Assembly: GCF_007827365.1 (NCBI RefSeq)
Contig: NZ_VISI01000002.1
Coordinates: 1,059,001 to 1,123,000 of the forward strand
Source of the DNA: Olleya sp. Hel_I_94
GTDB taxonomy: Bacteria > Bacteroidota > Bacteroidia > Flavobacteriales > Flavobacteriaceae
DNA: 64,000 nt
Direction: 5' to 3'
Shown: positions 34,190 through 42,464 of the stretch, piece by piece
How positions within the stretch are numbered: the first letter of the stretch is position 1
How the letters are laid out: each line of letters begins with the position of its first letter
The notes under the pieces: model-generated
Seen by the model: the letters and a program-made list of their open reading frames with translations, nothing else
Databases searched by the model: none
Told to the model about the DNA's origin: nothing
Translations under genes and position numbers: made by a program

Positions 34190-35611
34190 TTATTTACTAC
34201 TTCTAATTTTATTTAAACTTTCAAAAATAGATTTTGCTATAACCTCTCTTTTTGATGTATTAGTCAATATAGCTTTATCCTCTTTATTAGATAAAAAACC
34301 TAGTTCTAAATATATGGCTGGACAGTTTACATTTTTAAGGAGATAAAAATTTGCAACCTTAATACCACGAGATTTTGAAAAAACATTAAACTTATTTTCA
34401 ATTAAAACCTCACTATAATTATAAGAGGTGTCTTTATTGTCATTGTCATCTTTATAATATGCCTCCACTCCATTTATACTATTATCCTTATTTGACGTAC
34501 AGTGTAAGCTAATCATTAAATCTGCATTTGCATTATTTACTATTTTTGAACGTTGATTAAGTGAAATAAACTCATCTGACGTCCTAGTCTGGATAATTTT
34601 TATTTTATCATTACTATAGCTTGCTAATAAATTAGAAATTTCTAAGGTAATCTCCTTTTCTTTCACATCGGTTTTATTACCGGAATCTTTACCTCCATGT
34701 CCAGCATCAATAACAACTACAATTGGTTTTTTTAAATCTTTATAAGAGCTAAACACAAAAATACCTGCGAATAATAAGATAACAGAAGTAATTTTTAATG
34801 CTTGATTTAATACAGAAGATTTCTTTTGATGTAACATAATAAGTCGGTTTTTGATTTGAATAAAATTAAATCCGCTAGTTAAAGGAATGCGGTAATCCTG
34901 TTTTCCTAAATTAATTATAGTTTTGGAATATTTTTCGATATCAATTCCTGATAAAACGGAAATTTCATCTGCAATAAACTCATGATTTTGAAGTATTACT
35001 TTTTTATATAACCAAGTAAAAGGATTAAACCAAAAAACACAAATAAATAATTCTGATAGTATGATATCAATAGTATGTAAATGTTTGCTATGTACTGATT
35101 CATGCTTTAGTATACTTAAATATTCAGCGTTAGTTAATCTATGATTTTCATTTATAAACATATAGTTGAAAAAACTAGAAACCAAATCAGAATCGTTACA
35201 CTTTATTAACTTCAGACTACCTAAACGTTTATAACAGATTCTTGTATGCTTATATATCTTGAAAAGATTCTTGAAAAACCTAAAAAAGAAAAACAGTGTA
35301 ATTACCAAATAAATATAAAACAGTGCACTTTTGTTGGATGAATGAATACTTTTTGTTTCTTTTAAAACTAAACTTTCAATATCATGATTTACTTCTTTAG
35401 TTTCATCAAAATTTTCGACAGTAATCTCTGTAATACGAGGAACTGCATCAAGAAATTCAAATTCAAAAAATGGAGCTGCAAAACATAAAATCATTGAGCC
35501 TATTAAAAAGAAACGATTAAACTGAAATGTCTTTTGTTTTCTGAGTAACACGACATAAACTAGATACGAACAACCTAAACTAATAATGGTATATACAAAA
35601 TAACTAATCAT
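34190..35611 (-). CDS. M56 (BlaR1-type) metallopeptidase fused to N-acetylmuramoyl-L-alanine amidase
   Basis: 473 aa. N-terminal BlaR1-like membrane peptidase: TM helices at about 5-24, 33-48, 97-116 and 183-200, zinc motif HESVH at 170-174 and downstream Glu in NHEFIADE (about 211). Another TM helix (about 272-290) leads to a periplasmic amidase_3 domain (about 296-470) with all four zinc/catalytic positions visible: H305 (DAGHGGKDS), E320 (EKEITLEI), H370 (ISLHCTS) and E436 (YLELGFLSN). It overlaps the blaI-type gene by 8 bp. In the usual BlaR1 the extracellular domain is a penicillin sensor; here that place is taken by a peptidoglycan hydrolase. Function is inferred. Confidence 0.88.
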   Translation of the reverse strand: MISYFVYTIISLGCSYLVYVVLLRKQKTFQFNRFFLIGSMILCFAAPFFEFEFLDAVPRITEITVENFDETKEVNHDIESLVLKETKSIHSSNKSALFYIYLVITLFFFFRFFKNLFKIYKHTRICYKRLGSLKLIKCNDSDLVSSFFNYMFINENHRLTNAEYLSILKHESVHSKHLHTIDIILSELFICVFWFNPFTWLYKKVILQNHEFIADEISVLSGIDIEKYSKTIINLGKQDYRIPLTSGFNFIQIKNRLIMLHQKKSSVLNQALKITSVILLFAGIFVFSSYKDLKKPIVVVIDAGHGGKDSGNKTDVKEKEITLEISNLLASYSNDKIKIIQTRTSDEFISLNQRSKIVNNANADLMISLHCTSNKDNSINGVEAYYKDDNDNKDTSYNYSEVLIENKFNVFSKSRGIKVANFYLLKNVNCPAIYLELGFLSNKEDKAILTNTSKREVIAKSIFESLNKIRSSK

Positions 35612-35990
35612 TGGCTTTCTTTTGGTCCATTTTCTGTTTTAATAATGCTTGAAGATCTTCTAACTCTTTCATCGATAAATCTGCATTTTTAGTAAAAAAT
35701 GATGCAAATTGTGCTTTAGAATCGTTGAAAAAATGCTGAATCATCCCATTTACTTGCTTTGTAAAATAGTCGTTCTTTTTAAGAATAGGGAAATAAACTT
35801 TGTCTCTTCCTAATCTCTCAAACCCAATATACTTCTTATCAACCATTCGTTTTAATAATGTAGAAATAGTAGTATATGCTGGTTTTGGTTCTGGAAACTT
35901 CTCAACAATATCTTTCATAAATCCTTTATCAAGAATCCATAAACACCTCATTATTTGTAGTTCTGATTTATTTAACTGTTTTATATCCAC
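35604..35990 (-). CDS. BlaI/MecI-family repressor
   Basis: 128 aa, GTG start at 35990. Winged-helix domain at about 1-80: LNKSELQIMRCLWILDKGF, AYTTISTLLKRMVDKKYIGFERLGR. The C-terminal dimerisation part is the protease-cleaved region in BlaI relatives. It overlaps the M56-amidase gene by 8 bp, forming the standard repressor/protease pair. A perfect BlaI-type operator lies 11 bp upstream of the start codon, so autorepression is likely. Confidence 0.93.
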   Translation of the reverse strand: MDIKQLNKSELQIMRCLWILDKGFMKDIVEKFPEPKPAYTTISTLLKRMVDKKYIGFERLGRDKVYFPILKKNDYFTKQVNGMIQHFFNDSKAQFASFFTKNADLSMKELEDLQALLKQKMDQKKAND

Positions 35991-36000
35991 AAGTATAGTT

Positions 36001-36024
36001 TTATTACTACAAATGTAGTAATAA
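36001..36024. promoter_or_regulatory. BlaI/MecI-type operator
   Basis: TTATTACTACA-AA-TGTAGTAATAA, a perfect 11+2+11 palindrome containing the TACTACA-nn-TGTAGTA core of BlaI/MecI boxes. It lies directly upstream of the repressor gene and 123 bp upstream of the divergent M1 peptidase gene. Confidence 0.9.
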
Positions 36025-36146
36025 AAAATTAAAAAACAATTTTTAATGATTTACGATTAATTCATTTTAAAAATTATTAGTTAAAACCTACTTTTAAGTA
36101 AAGTGGTTTTTTATTTTTCATTAATTTAGAAGAAATTTTAATAGTA

Positions 36147-37796
36147 ATGAAAAATACACTTTACCTACTACTTTTCTTTGTAATTTCTCCACATATAACA
36201 ACAAAAGCCCAAGGCTTACTACAAGAAAAAAACAACTTTACTAGACAAGACACCCTTCGTGGTAGTATTACTCCTGAGCGCGAATGGTGGGATTTAAGCT
36301 ATTATCATTTAGACATTAAGGTTAATCCTGAAGACAAAACTATTGCTGGAACAAATACAATTCAGTATAACGTTTTAAAACCAAACCAAGTTTTACAAAT
36401 TGACTTGCAAGAACCATTAGTATTGACTAAAGTGACTCAAAACAATAAAGAACTAGAAATAAAACACGATGGAAATGCACACTTTGTAATGCTTAAAGAT
36501 CAACAATATATAGGTGAAACAAATAGTGTAATTGCTTATTACGAAGGGAAACCTCGTGAAGCTGTTAGAGCACCTTGGGATGGCGGAATTTCTTGGAAAA
36601 AAGATACCAACGGAAATCATTTTATAGCCTCATCCTGTCAAGGACTTGGCGCAAGTGTTTGGTGGCCTAATAAAGACCACATGTATGACGAAGTTGATAG
36701 TATGGATATTAGCGTTACTATCCCAAAAGGGTTAATGAATGTGTCTAACGGAAGACTTAAAAATATTATTGATAATAAAGATGAAACAATTACAACTAAT
36801 TGGCATGTAGCAAACCCAATTAACAACTATGGTGTAAATATTAATATTGGTGATTATGCTAACTTTTCTGAAGTTTTTAAAGGCGAAAAAGGCGATTTAG
36901 ACATGAATTATTACGTCTTAAAAGACAACCTTGAAAAAGCAAAAAACCATTTTAAAGATGCACCAAAAATGATGAAAGCTTTTGAACATTGGTTTGGTCC
37001 TTATCCGTTTTACGAAGATAGTTTTAAACTGGTAGAAGTCCCTTATTTAGGTATGGAACACCAAAGTTCTGTAACTTACGGAAACAAATATATGAATGGC
37101 TATTTGGGTAGCGATTTATCTGGAACAGGTTGGGGTTTAAAATTTGATTTTATCATCATTCATGAAGCTGGACACGAGTGGTTTGCAAACAATATTACCA
37201 ATGTAGATATTGCAGATATGTGGATTCACGAAAGTTTTACTGCTTATTCTGAAAGCTTATTTTTAGATTATTATTACGGTAAACAAGCCTCATCAGAATA
37301 CGTTATTGGTACAAGAAGAGGTATTCAAAATGACAGACCGTTAATTGGACATTATAATGTTAATAATGAAGGTTCTGGCGACATGTATTACAAAGGTGCA
37401 AACATGCTTCATACCATTCGTCAATTGGTTAAAGATGACGAAAAATGGAGACAAATATTACGTACTTTAAATTCAAAATTCTATCATCAAACCGTAACAA
37501 CACAACAAATTGAAAACTGTTTAGCAGAAGAATCTGGATTGGATTTAAAAGGCATTTTCAATCAATATTTACGCACTGTTAACATTCCTGTTTTTGAATA
37601 TCAAGTTGAAGGTAAAAAATTACACTACAAATGGACTAATATAGTTGATGACTTTATAATGCCAATTCAAATTGAAGTCAATGGTGTTAATCAATGGATT
37701 ACACCTTCAAAAAACAATCAAACGCTTAAATTAAAATTTAAAGATGCTAAAATAAAAGTGGATAGTAATTTTTATGTGAATGTAAAAGCACTTTAA
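36147..37796 (+). CDS. M1-family metallopeptidase
   Basis: 549 aa, short M1 form with N-terminal beta domain (WDLSYYHLDIKVNPEDKTI) and thermolysin-like domain. Signal peptide (about 1-21, ends TTKAQG). Zinc site HEAGHEW at about 339-345 and third ligand Glu near 362 (MWIHESFTAYSE). The exopeptidase substrate-anchoring GxMEN-type motif appears as YLGMEHQSSVTYG (about 304-316), so Asn is replaced. Probably a periplasmic or surface aminopeptidase. It has no ERAP-like C-terminal domain. Divergent from blaI; the shared upstream region holds the BlaI box but co-regulation is unproven. Confidence 0.92.
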   Translation: MKNTLYLLLFFVISPHITTKAQGLLQEKNNFTRQDTLRGSITPEREWWDLSYYHLDIKVNPEDKTIAGTNTIQYNVLKPNQVLQIDLQEPLVLTKVTQNNKELEIKHDGNAHFVMLKDQQYIGETNSVIAYYEGKPREAVRAPWDGGISWKKDTNGNHFIASSCQGLGASVWWPNKDHMYDEVDSMDISVTIPKGLMNVSNGRLKNIIDNKDETITTNWHVANPINNYGVNINIGDYANFSEVFKGEKGDLDMNYYVLKDNLEKAKNHFKDAPKMMKAFEHWFGPYPFYEDSFKLVEVPYLGMEHQSSVTYGNKYMNGYLGSDLSGTGWGLKFDFIIIHEAGHEWFANNITNVDIADMWIHESFTAYSESLFLDYYYGKQASSEYVIGTRRGIQNDRPLIGHYNVNNEGSGDMYYKGANMLHTIRQLVKDDEKWRQILRTLNSKFYHQTVTTQQIENCLAEESGLDLKGIFNQYLRTVNIPVFEYQVEGKKLHYKWTNIVDDFIMPIQIEVNGVNQWITPSKNNQTLKLKFKDAKIKVDSNFYVNVKAL

Positions 37797-37798
37797 AA

Positions 37799-38371
37799 AT
37801 GACTACTGACGAGTACTATTTTAAATCTGATACTGAATGGCGAGAATGGTTACACATCAATCACGACAGCGATGATGGTATCTACCTCATCTTTTACAAA
37901 GTAGACCACAAAAACGAAAGTATGCGTTGGGAAGAAGCTGTAAAAGTAGCCTTGTGTTATGGTTGGATCGATAGTACTGTTAAAAGTTTAGGAGATGGAA
38001 AACGCAGACAATATTTTTGCAAACGTAATCCAAAAAGCGTTTGGAGCGCACTTAACAATAGACACGTTAAAGCTTTACTTGCAGAAGACTTAATGCATCC
38101 AAAAGGTTTAGAAATAATTAAAACAGGAAAGAAAAACGGAAGTTGGACTGCTTTAGATGACGTTGAAAAAGGTATAATTCCCGAAGCATTACAATTAGCG
38201 TTTAATGCAAACCCGAAAGCTTATAAAAACTACAACAATTTTGCGCCTTCATACAGAAAAAGTTATTTGTATTGGCTAAACCAAGCCAAACGTGAGACTA
38301 CAAAAGAAAAGAGAATTACAGAGATTATTAAATTTTGCGAAGCCAATATTAAGTCTAGAGATACGTGGTAA
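37799..38371 (+). CDS. YdeI/OmpD-associated family protein
   Basis: 190 aa, cytoplasmic. Characteristic blocks: WREWLHINHDSDDGIYLIFY, WEEAVKVALCYGWIDSTVKS, KRNPKSVWSALN and the C-terminal bacteriocin-protection (OmdA) part FAPSYRKSYLYWLNQAKRE. Family linked to resistance to cationic peptides in some Gram-negatives, but with no defined activity. It starts 2 bp after the M1 peptidase stop, so it is co-transcribed with it. Confidence 0.87.
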   Translation: MTTDEYYFKSDTEWREWLHINHDSDDGIYLIFYKVDHKNESMRWEEAVKVALCYGWIDSTVKSLGDGKRRQYFCKRNPKSVWSALNNRHVKALLAEDLMHPKGLEIIKTGKKNGSWTALDDVEKGIIPEALQLAFNANPKAYKNYNNFAPSYRKSYLYWLNQAKRETTKEKRITEIIKFCEANIKSRDTW

Positions 38372-38428
38372 TGACTAAATATTGAAAGGCTTTCACTTTT
38401 TTTCGACTTAATATAAAACCGCAACACA

Positions 38429-39640
38429 ATGAATATTCAAAAAATAAATTTCACTAATGCAGAAGGTCAACAATTAGTTGGTCGTTTAGAGCTGCCAATA
38501 AATCAACATCCTCATAATTTTGCCATTTTCGCACATTGTTTTACTTGTAATAAAAACTTATCTGCAGTAAAAAATATTTCTCGCGAATTAACAGCAAATG
38601 GCTTTGGAGTATTACGTTTTGATTTTACTGGTTTAGGGGAAAGTGAAGGTGATTTTGAAAACACCAATTTTTCAGGAAATGTAGAAGATTTAATTAGTGC
38701 TTCTAATTATTTGAAAGAAAACTATACTGCTCCTTCCCTATTAATTGGACATTCCTTAGGTGGAGCTGCTGTTATATTTGCTTCCTCTACAATAGAATCT
38801 GTTAAAGCGGTTGCAACCATTGGAGCACCTTCCAATCCAAAACACGTCAAGCACTTAATACAAAGTAGTGTTGAAGAAATTAAGGCAACAGGAAAAGCAA
38901 ATGTGAATATTGGAGGAAGACCATTTACAATTAAAAAACAATTTTTAGAAGATATTGAAACTAAGTCACTACCAGACGTTGCTAAAAATTTACGAAAAGC
39001 CTTATTAGTTATGCATTCGCCTCAAGATACCACTGTTGGTATTGAAAATGCAGAAGAAATTTATATCGCAGCAAGACATCCAAAAAGTTTTGTAACGCTT
39101 GATGGAGCGGATCATTTATTAATGAAAAAAGAGGATTCTGTTTACGTAGGAAGTGTGATTGCTACTTGGGCAAAACGCTATATTACCATACCTAGAACAG
39201 AAATAGTAAAGACAACACATCAAGCAGTTGCAAGTTTAGATGCAAAAGATGGTTTTACCACACAAATGACTGTTGGAAGTCATACTATGATGGCTGATGA
39301 GCCTACAAATTTTGGTGGCAATGATTTTGGACCTTCGCCATATGAGTTTGTCTCAGCTGGATTATCTGCTTGTACTGCAATGACTGTTCAAATGTATGTT
39401 AAACGAAAAGGATGGGATTTACAAAATATTGAAGTCCACACTTCACATACTAAAGTATCAAAACAAGTTGTTGAAAATGGCGAACAAAAAGAAATGAAAG
39501 TTGACACGTTTAATAGAGAGATTAAACTAAAAGGTAACTTAGACGAAAAACAGATACAACGTATTCTTCAAATTGCAGATAAATGTCCAGTGCATAAAAC
39601 GTTACATAGTGATATAGAAGTGGCTACCACACTGGTTTAA
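38429..39640 (+). CDS. Alpha/beta hydrolase - OsmC fusion protein
   Basis: 403 aa with two domains. The N-terminal hydrolase (about 1-250) has the nucleophile elbow LLIGHSLGGAAVIF (Ser near 109), an Asp in HSPQDTTVG and His in LDGADHLLM. The C-terminal OsmC domain (about 262-403) has the peroxidatic-type cysteines in LSACTAMTVQMY (about 315) and KCPVHKTL (about 390). OsmC proteins reduce organic hydroperoxides; the fused hydrolase may release acids from esters or peroxides. The fusion is a known architecture in proteobacteria and Bacteroidetes. Ends at a strong bidirectional terminator. Confidence 0.93.
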   Translation: MNIQKINFTNAEGQQLVGRLELPINQHPHNFAIFAHCFTCNKNLSAVKNISRELTANGFGVLRFDFTGLGESEGDFENTNFSGNVEDLISASNYLKENYTAPSLLIGHSLGGAAVIFASSTIESVKAVATIGAPSNPKHVKHLIQSSVEEIKATGKANVNIGGRPFTIKKQFLEDIETKSLPDVAKNLRKALLVMHSPQDTTVGIENAEEIYIAARHPKSFVTLDGADHLLMKKEDSVYVGSVIATWAKRYITIPRTEIVKTTHQAVASLDAKDGFTTQMTVGSHTMMADEPTNFGGNDFGPSPYEFVSAGLSACTAMTVQMYVKRKGWDLQNIEVHTSHTKVSKQVVENGEQKEMKVDTFNREIKLKGNLDEKQIQRILQIADKCPVHKTLHSDIEVATTLV

Positions 39641-39642
39641 AT

Positions 39643-39676
39643 AAAAAAGCGCATCATTTTAATGATGCGCTTTTTT
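39643..39676. terminator. Bidirectional Rho-independent terminator
   Basis: A perfect 16-bp stem AAAAAAGCGCATCATT / AATGATGCGCTTTTTT with TT loop between convergent genes ending at 39640 and 39696. Confidence 0.95.
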
Positions 39677-39695
39677 ATTGTTTTAAGTTTCAAAA

Positions 39696-41162
39696 TTATA
39701 AACCATTAATAAAACTTCCGTAAGGATCTTTAAACTGAATCCCTTCAGTAAATCTGTGTTTACTTAATTGTTTATATTCCACTAAAGCCCAAAGCACAAA
39801 CTCTTTTACAAAATAACTTTCTTGTTTTGTTAATTTTGGTTGGTGTTCTGCTAATAAATCATCTAAAGGAGAAACTGCATCTAATAGATTTTTATACTCC
39901 TTGTCTCGTAAACCGTCTAATAGCTCAAAACCTTCAGAAGCATTGAAAAACCAAGAGACAATGTCATCATAAGGACTTACATCTTCTTGTTTTTTTAATT
40001 TTTCTATCTTAGGGAAAAACTCAGGAAATAAACTTTTAACCGCTTCACCTATTAAGTTATAAGCCACTTGTGCAGCACCTTCTTGTTCACCTTCATAAAC
40101 CAACTCAACTTTACCAGTAATAGCAGGAATAATTCCTAAAAAGTCTGATAATCTAATAGTTGTAGTATCATCTCCATTTTTTAATCCTCTAAGCTCTGCT
40201 GTACTTAATAAGTTTTCAAATGCGGTAATACTTAAACGTGCACTTACGCCACTTTTTTCGTCAATAAAATCACTTTCACGTGCTTCAAATACAATTTGTT
40301 CTAACAAATCTTTTGCTAATTCCGGCACATGAATACTTTCTTTTTGGCGTCCATCGGATTTCGCTTCTTGTTGCGTAATGGTTTTTGCTGTTTCAATATC
40401 TGTTGGATAATGCGTTAAAATTTGCGATCCAATTCTATCTTTTAAAGGTGTTACAATGCTTCCTCTATTGGTATAATCTTCAGGATTTGCAGTAAAAATA
40501 AACTGCATATCTAAAGGTAAACGTAATTTAAATCCTCTAATCTGTATATCACCTTCTTGTAAAATATTAAATAAAGCCACTTGTATTCTAGCTTGTAAAT
40601 CTGGTAATTCATTAATAACAAAAATGCAACGGTTTGCACGCGGAATCATTCCGTAATGTATTACTCTGTCATCTGCATAACTCAACTTTAAATTGGCTGC
40701 TTTTATTGGATCTACGTCACCAATAATATCTGCAACGGTTACATCTGGAGTTGCTAATTTTTCGGCAAAACGCTCGCTTCTATGCATCCAAGTAATTGGT
40801 GTATCGTCTCCTTTTTCTGCAATTAATTCGGTTGCAAAACGTGAGATTGGTTGCAATGGATCGTCATTAATTTCACTACCTTCTACAACTGGAATATATT
40901 CGTCTAACAAATTAAGCATTAAACGTGCTAAACGGGTTTTAGCTTGACCACGCAATCCTAAAAAGTTAATATTGTGTCGTGATAAAATAGCACGTTCTAA
41001 CTCAGGAATCACAGTGTTTTCGTAACCATGTACACCTTCAAAAACAGTTGTTTTACTTTTTATTTTTTCAATTAAATTATCTCTTAATTCGTCTTTAATA
41101 GATCTACTTTTATATCCAACTTTTTTTAATTCGCCTAAAGTTTTTATATTTTTTATTTCCAT
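39696..41162 (-). CDS. MoxR/Mg-chelatase-like AAA+ ATPase
   Basis: 488 aa. The AAA+ core is at about 40-300: Walker A-like loop FLGLRGQAKTRLAR, Walker B-like CIFVINELPDLQARIQ (Asn where Asp is usual), then the ChlI-type GDIQIRGFKLRLPLDMQFIF and sensor 1 TANPEDYTNRG. The C-terminal lid follows. It pairs with the VWA protein encoded 78 bp upstream on the same strand, as in other MoxR-VWA or chelatase I/D pairs that act as remodelling chaperones, sometimes metal-linked. Target unknown; tetrapyrrole genes are not near. Confidence 0.88.
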   Translation of the reverse strand: MEIKNIKTLGELKKVGYKSRSIKDELRDNLIEKIKSKTTVFEGVHGYENTVIPELERAILSRHNINFLGLRGQAKTRLARLMLNLLDEYIPVVEGSEINDDPLQPISRFATELIAEKGDDTPITWMHRSERFAEKLATPDVTVADIIGDVDPIKAANLKLSYADDRVIHYGMIPRANRCIFVINELPDLQARIQVALFNILQEGDIQIRGFKLRLPLDMQFIFTANPEDYTNRGSIVTPLKDRIGSQILTHYPTDIETAKTITQQEAKSDGRQKESIHVPELAKDLLEQIVFEARESDFIDEKSGVSARLSITAFENLLSTAELRGLKNGDDTTTIRLSDFLGIIPAITGKVELVYEGEQEGAAQVAYNLIGEAVKSLFPEFFPKIEKLKKQEDVSPYDDIVSWFFNASEGFELLDGLRDKEYKNLLDAVSPLDDLLAEHQPKLTKQESYFVKEFVLWALVEYKQLSKHRFTEGIQFKDPYGSFINGL

Positions 41163-41185
41163 AGTTCTTTTCTATTCTATTTTAA

Positions 41186-41212
41186 CTCCTCTTTCTTTTA
41201 AAATAAGAGGAG
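41186..41212. other. Hairpin between the VWA and AAA+ genes
   Basis: CTCCTCTT / AAGAGGAG stem with 11-base loop inside the 78-bp gap. No U tract on the minus transcript, so it may be a processing or stability element that sets relative expression. Confidence 0.4.
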
Positions 41213-41240
41213 AGCTGCTTCATATTTAAAAGCTAATTAA

Positions 41241-42368
41241 TTATCCTTTAATTCTTTTTTTTCTGTTTGTTTCGTAATCTTCAAAAATCATTTCACCTAG
41301 TCCTTTCAAGCCTGTGTAAAAAGCTTTTCCTTGATTGGCATGCGTAAATTCTTCTACAAATTGCATTAGATAAGGATCTTGAGCAATCATAAAAGTTGTA
41401 ATAGGAATATGCAATTTTCTGGCTTGTTGTGCTTGTGCATAGCATTTATTAGTAATGTATGGGTTTAAACCATTACTATCTTTATAATAGGTTCCGTCTG
41501 GCAAACGCAAGCAACTTGGTTTACCATCTGTTATCATAAAAATTTGCTTATTAGTATTACGTTTACGACGCAATAAATCCATTGCTAATTGTAGTCCAGC
41601 AACCGTATTTGTATGATATGGACCAACGTTTAAATAGGGTAAATCTTTAATTTTTATTGGCCAAGCATCGTTACCAAAAACTAATATGTCTAAGGTATCT
41701 TTTGGGTAGCGTGTTGTAATTAATTCGGCTAAAGCCATCGCTACTTTTTTAGCAGGTGTTATTCTGTCCTCTCCATACAAAATCATACTGTGGCTAATGT
41801 CTATCATTAAAACCGTACTCATTTGTGACTTATGTGTGGTTTCTTCGACCACTAAATCGTCTTCGGTTAAATTAAAATCGCCAATTCCGTTGTTAATTTG
41901 TGCGTTTCTTAGACTTTCCGTCATAGAGACTTTATCCAAACTGTCGCCAAATTGGTAGTTTCTAAAATCGCCTGTATGCTCATCTCCTATTCCAACACCT
42001 TTACTTTTATGGTTTCCAGAACCACTACGTTTGATGTTACCAAATATTTGATCCAATGCAGATTGTCTAATGGCACGCTCAGTCTTTGCTGTAATAGCAT
42101 TCCCTTTGTTTCCATCTGGTTTAATTTCTTCACGTATGTAACCTTTTTCTTTAAGATCTTCAATAAAATCGTCAATTGAATATTCTGGAGTGGTTAATTT
42201 ATATTCTTTATCTAATTCGCGAAGCCAATCTATAGCTTCGTCAAAATCTCCAGAAGTATGCGTAATTAATTCTTTAAAAATATCAAAAAGCTTCTCAAAA
42301 GGGGATTGCGAAGGTGCTTCGTATGGTTTAAATACAAAGCCTTTTCTGTTGTTATTTTTGTTTTTCAT
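41241..42368 (-). CDS. VWA domain protein, partner of the AAA+ ATPase
   Basis: 375 aa. The VWA fold is in the C-terminal half with a full MIDAS: MIDISHSMILYG (DxSxS, near residue 193), the Thr in HTNTVAGLQL and Asp in MITDGKPSCL. The N-terminal part is helical and charged (LRELDKEYKL). No signal peptide or TM, so it is cytoplasmic, unlike BatA-type VWA proteins. It is first of the two-gene unit with the AAA+ ATPase; together they resemble chelatase D/I or MoxR-CoxE pairs. Confidence 0.9.
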   Translation of the reverse strand: MKNKNNNRKGFVFKPYEAPSQSPFEKLFDIFKELITHTSGDFDEAIDWLRELDKEYKLTTPEYSIDDFIEDLKEKGYIREEIKPDGNKGNAITAKTERAIRQSALDQIFGNIKRSGSGNHKSKGVGIGDEHTGDFRNYQFGDSLDKVSMTESLRNAQINNGIGDFNLTEDDLVVEETTHKSQMSTVLMIDISHSMILYGEDRITPAKKVAMALAELITTRYPKDTLDILVFGNDAWPIKIKDLPYLNVGPYHTNTVAGLQLAMDLLRRKRNTNKQIFMITDGKPSCLRLPDGTYYKDSNGLNPYITNKCYAQAQQARKLHIPITTFMIAQDPYLMQFVEEFTHANQGKAFYTGLKGLGEMIFEDYETNRKKRIKG

Positions 42369-42464
42369 GCAGTATAAAAATACGACATTTTAACATCAAA
42401 ATAAACGTCTTAACAGCTTTTTAAGATTATGTTGTTTAACTTTATGCAAACTAATCGACCAAAA

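Noticed and set aside
39696-42368. AAA+ and VWA genes as a magnesium chelatase for chlorophyll or cobalt chelation
   Set aside because: No catalytic H/CobN subunit or tetrapyrrole genes nearby; Walker motifs are atypical.
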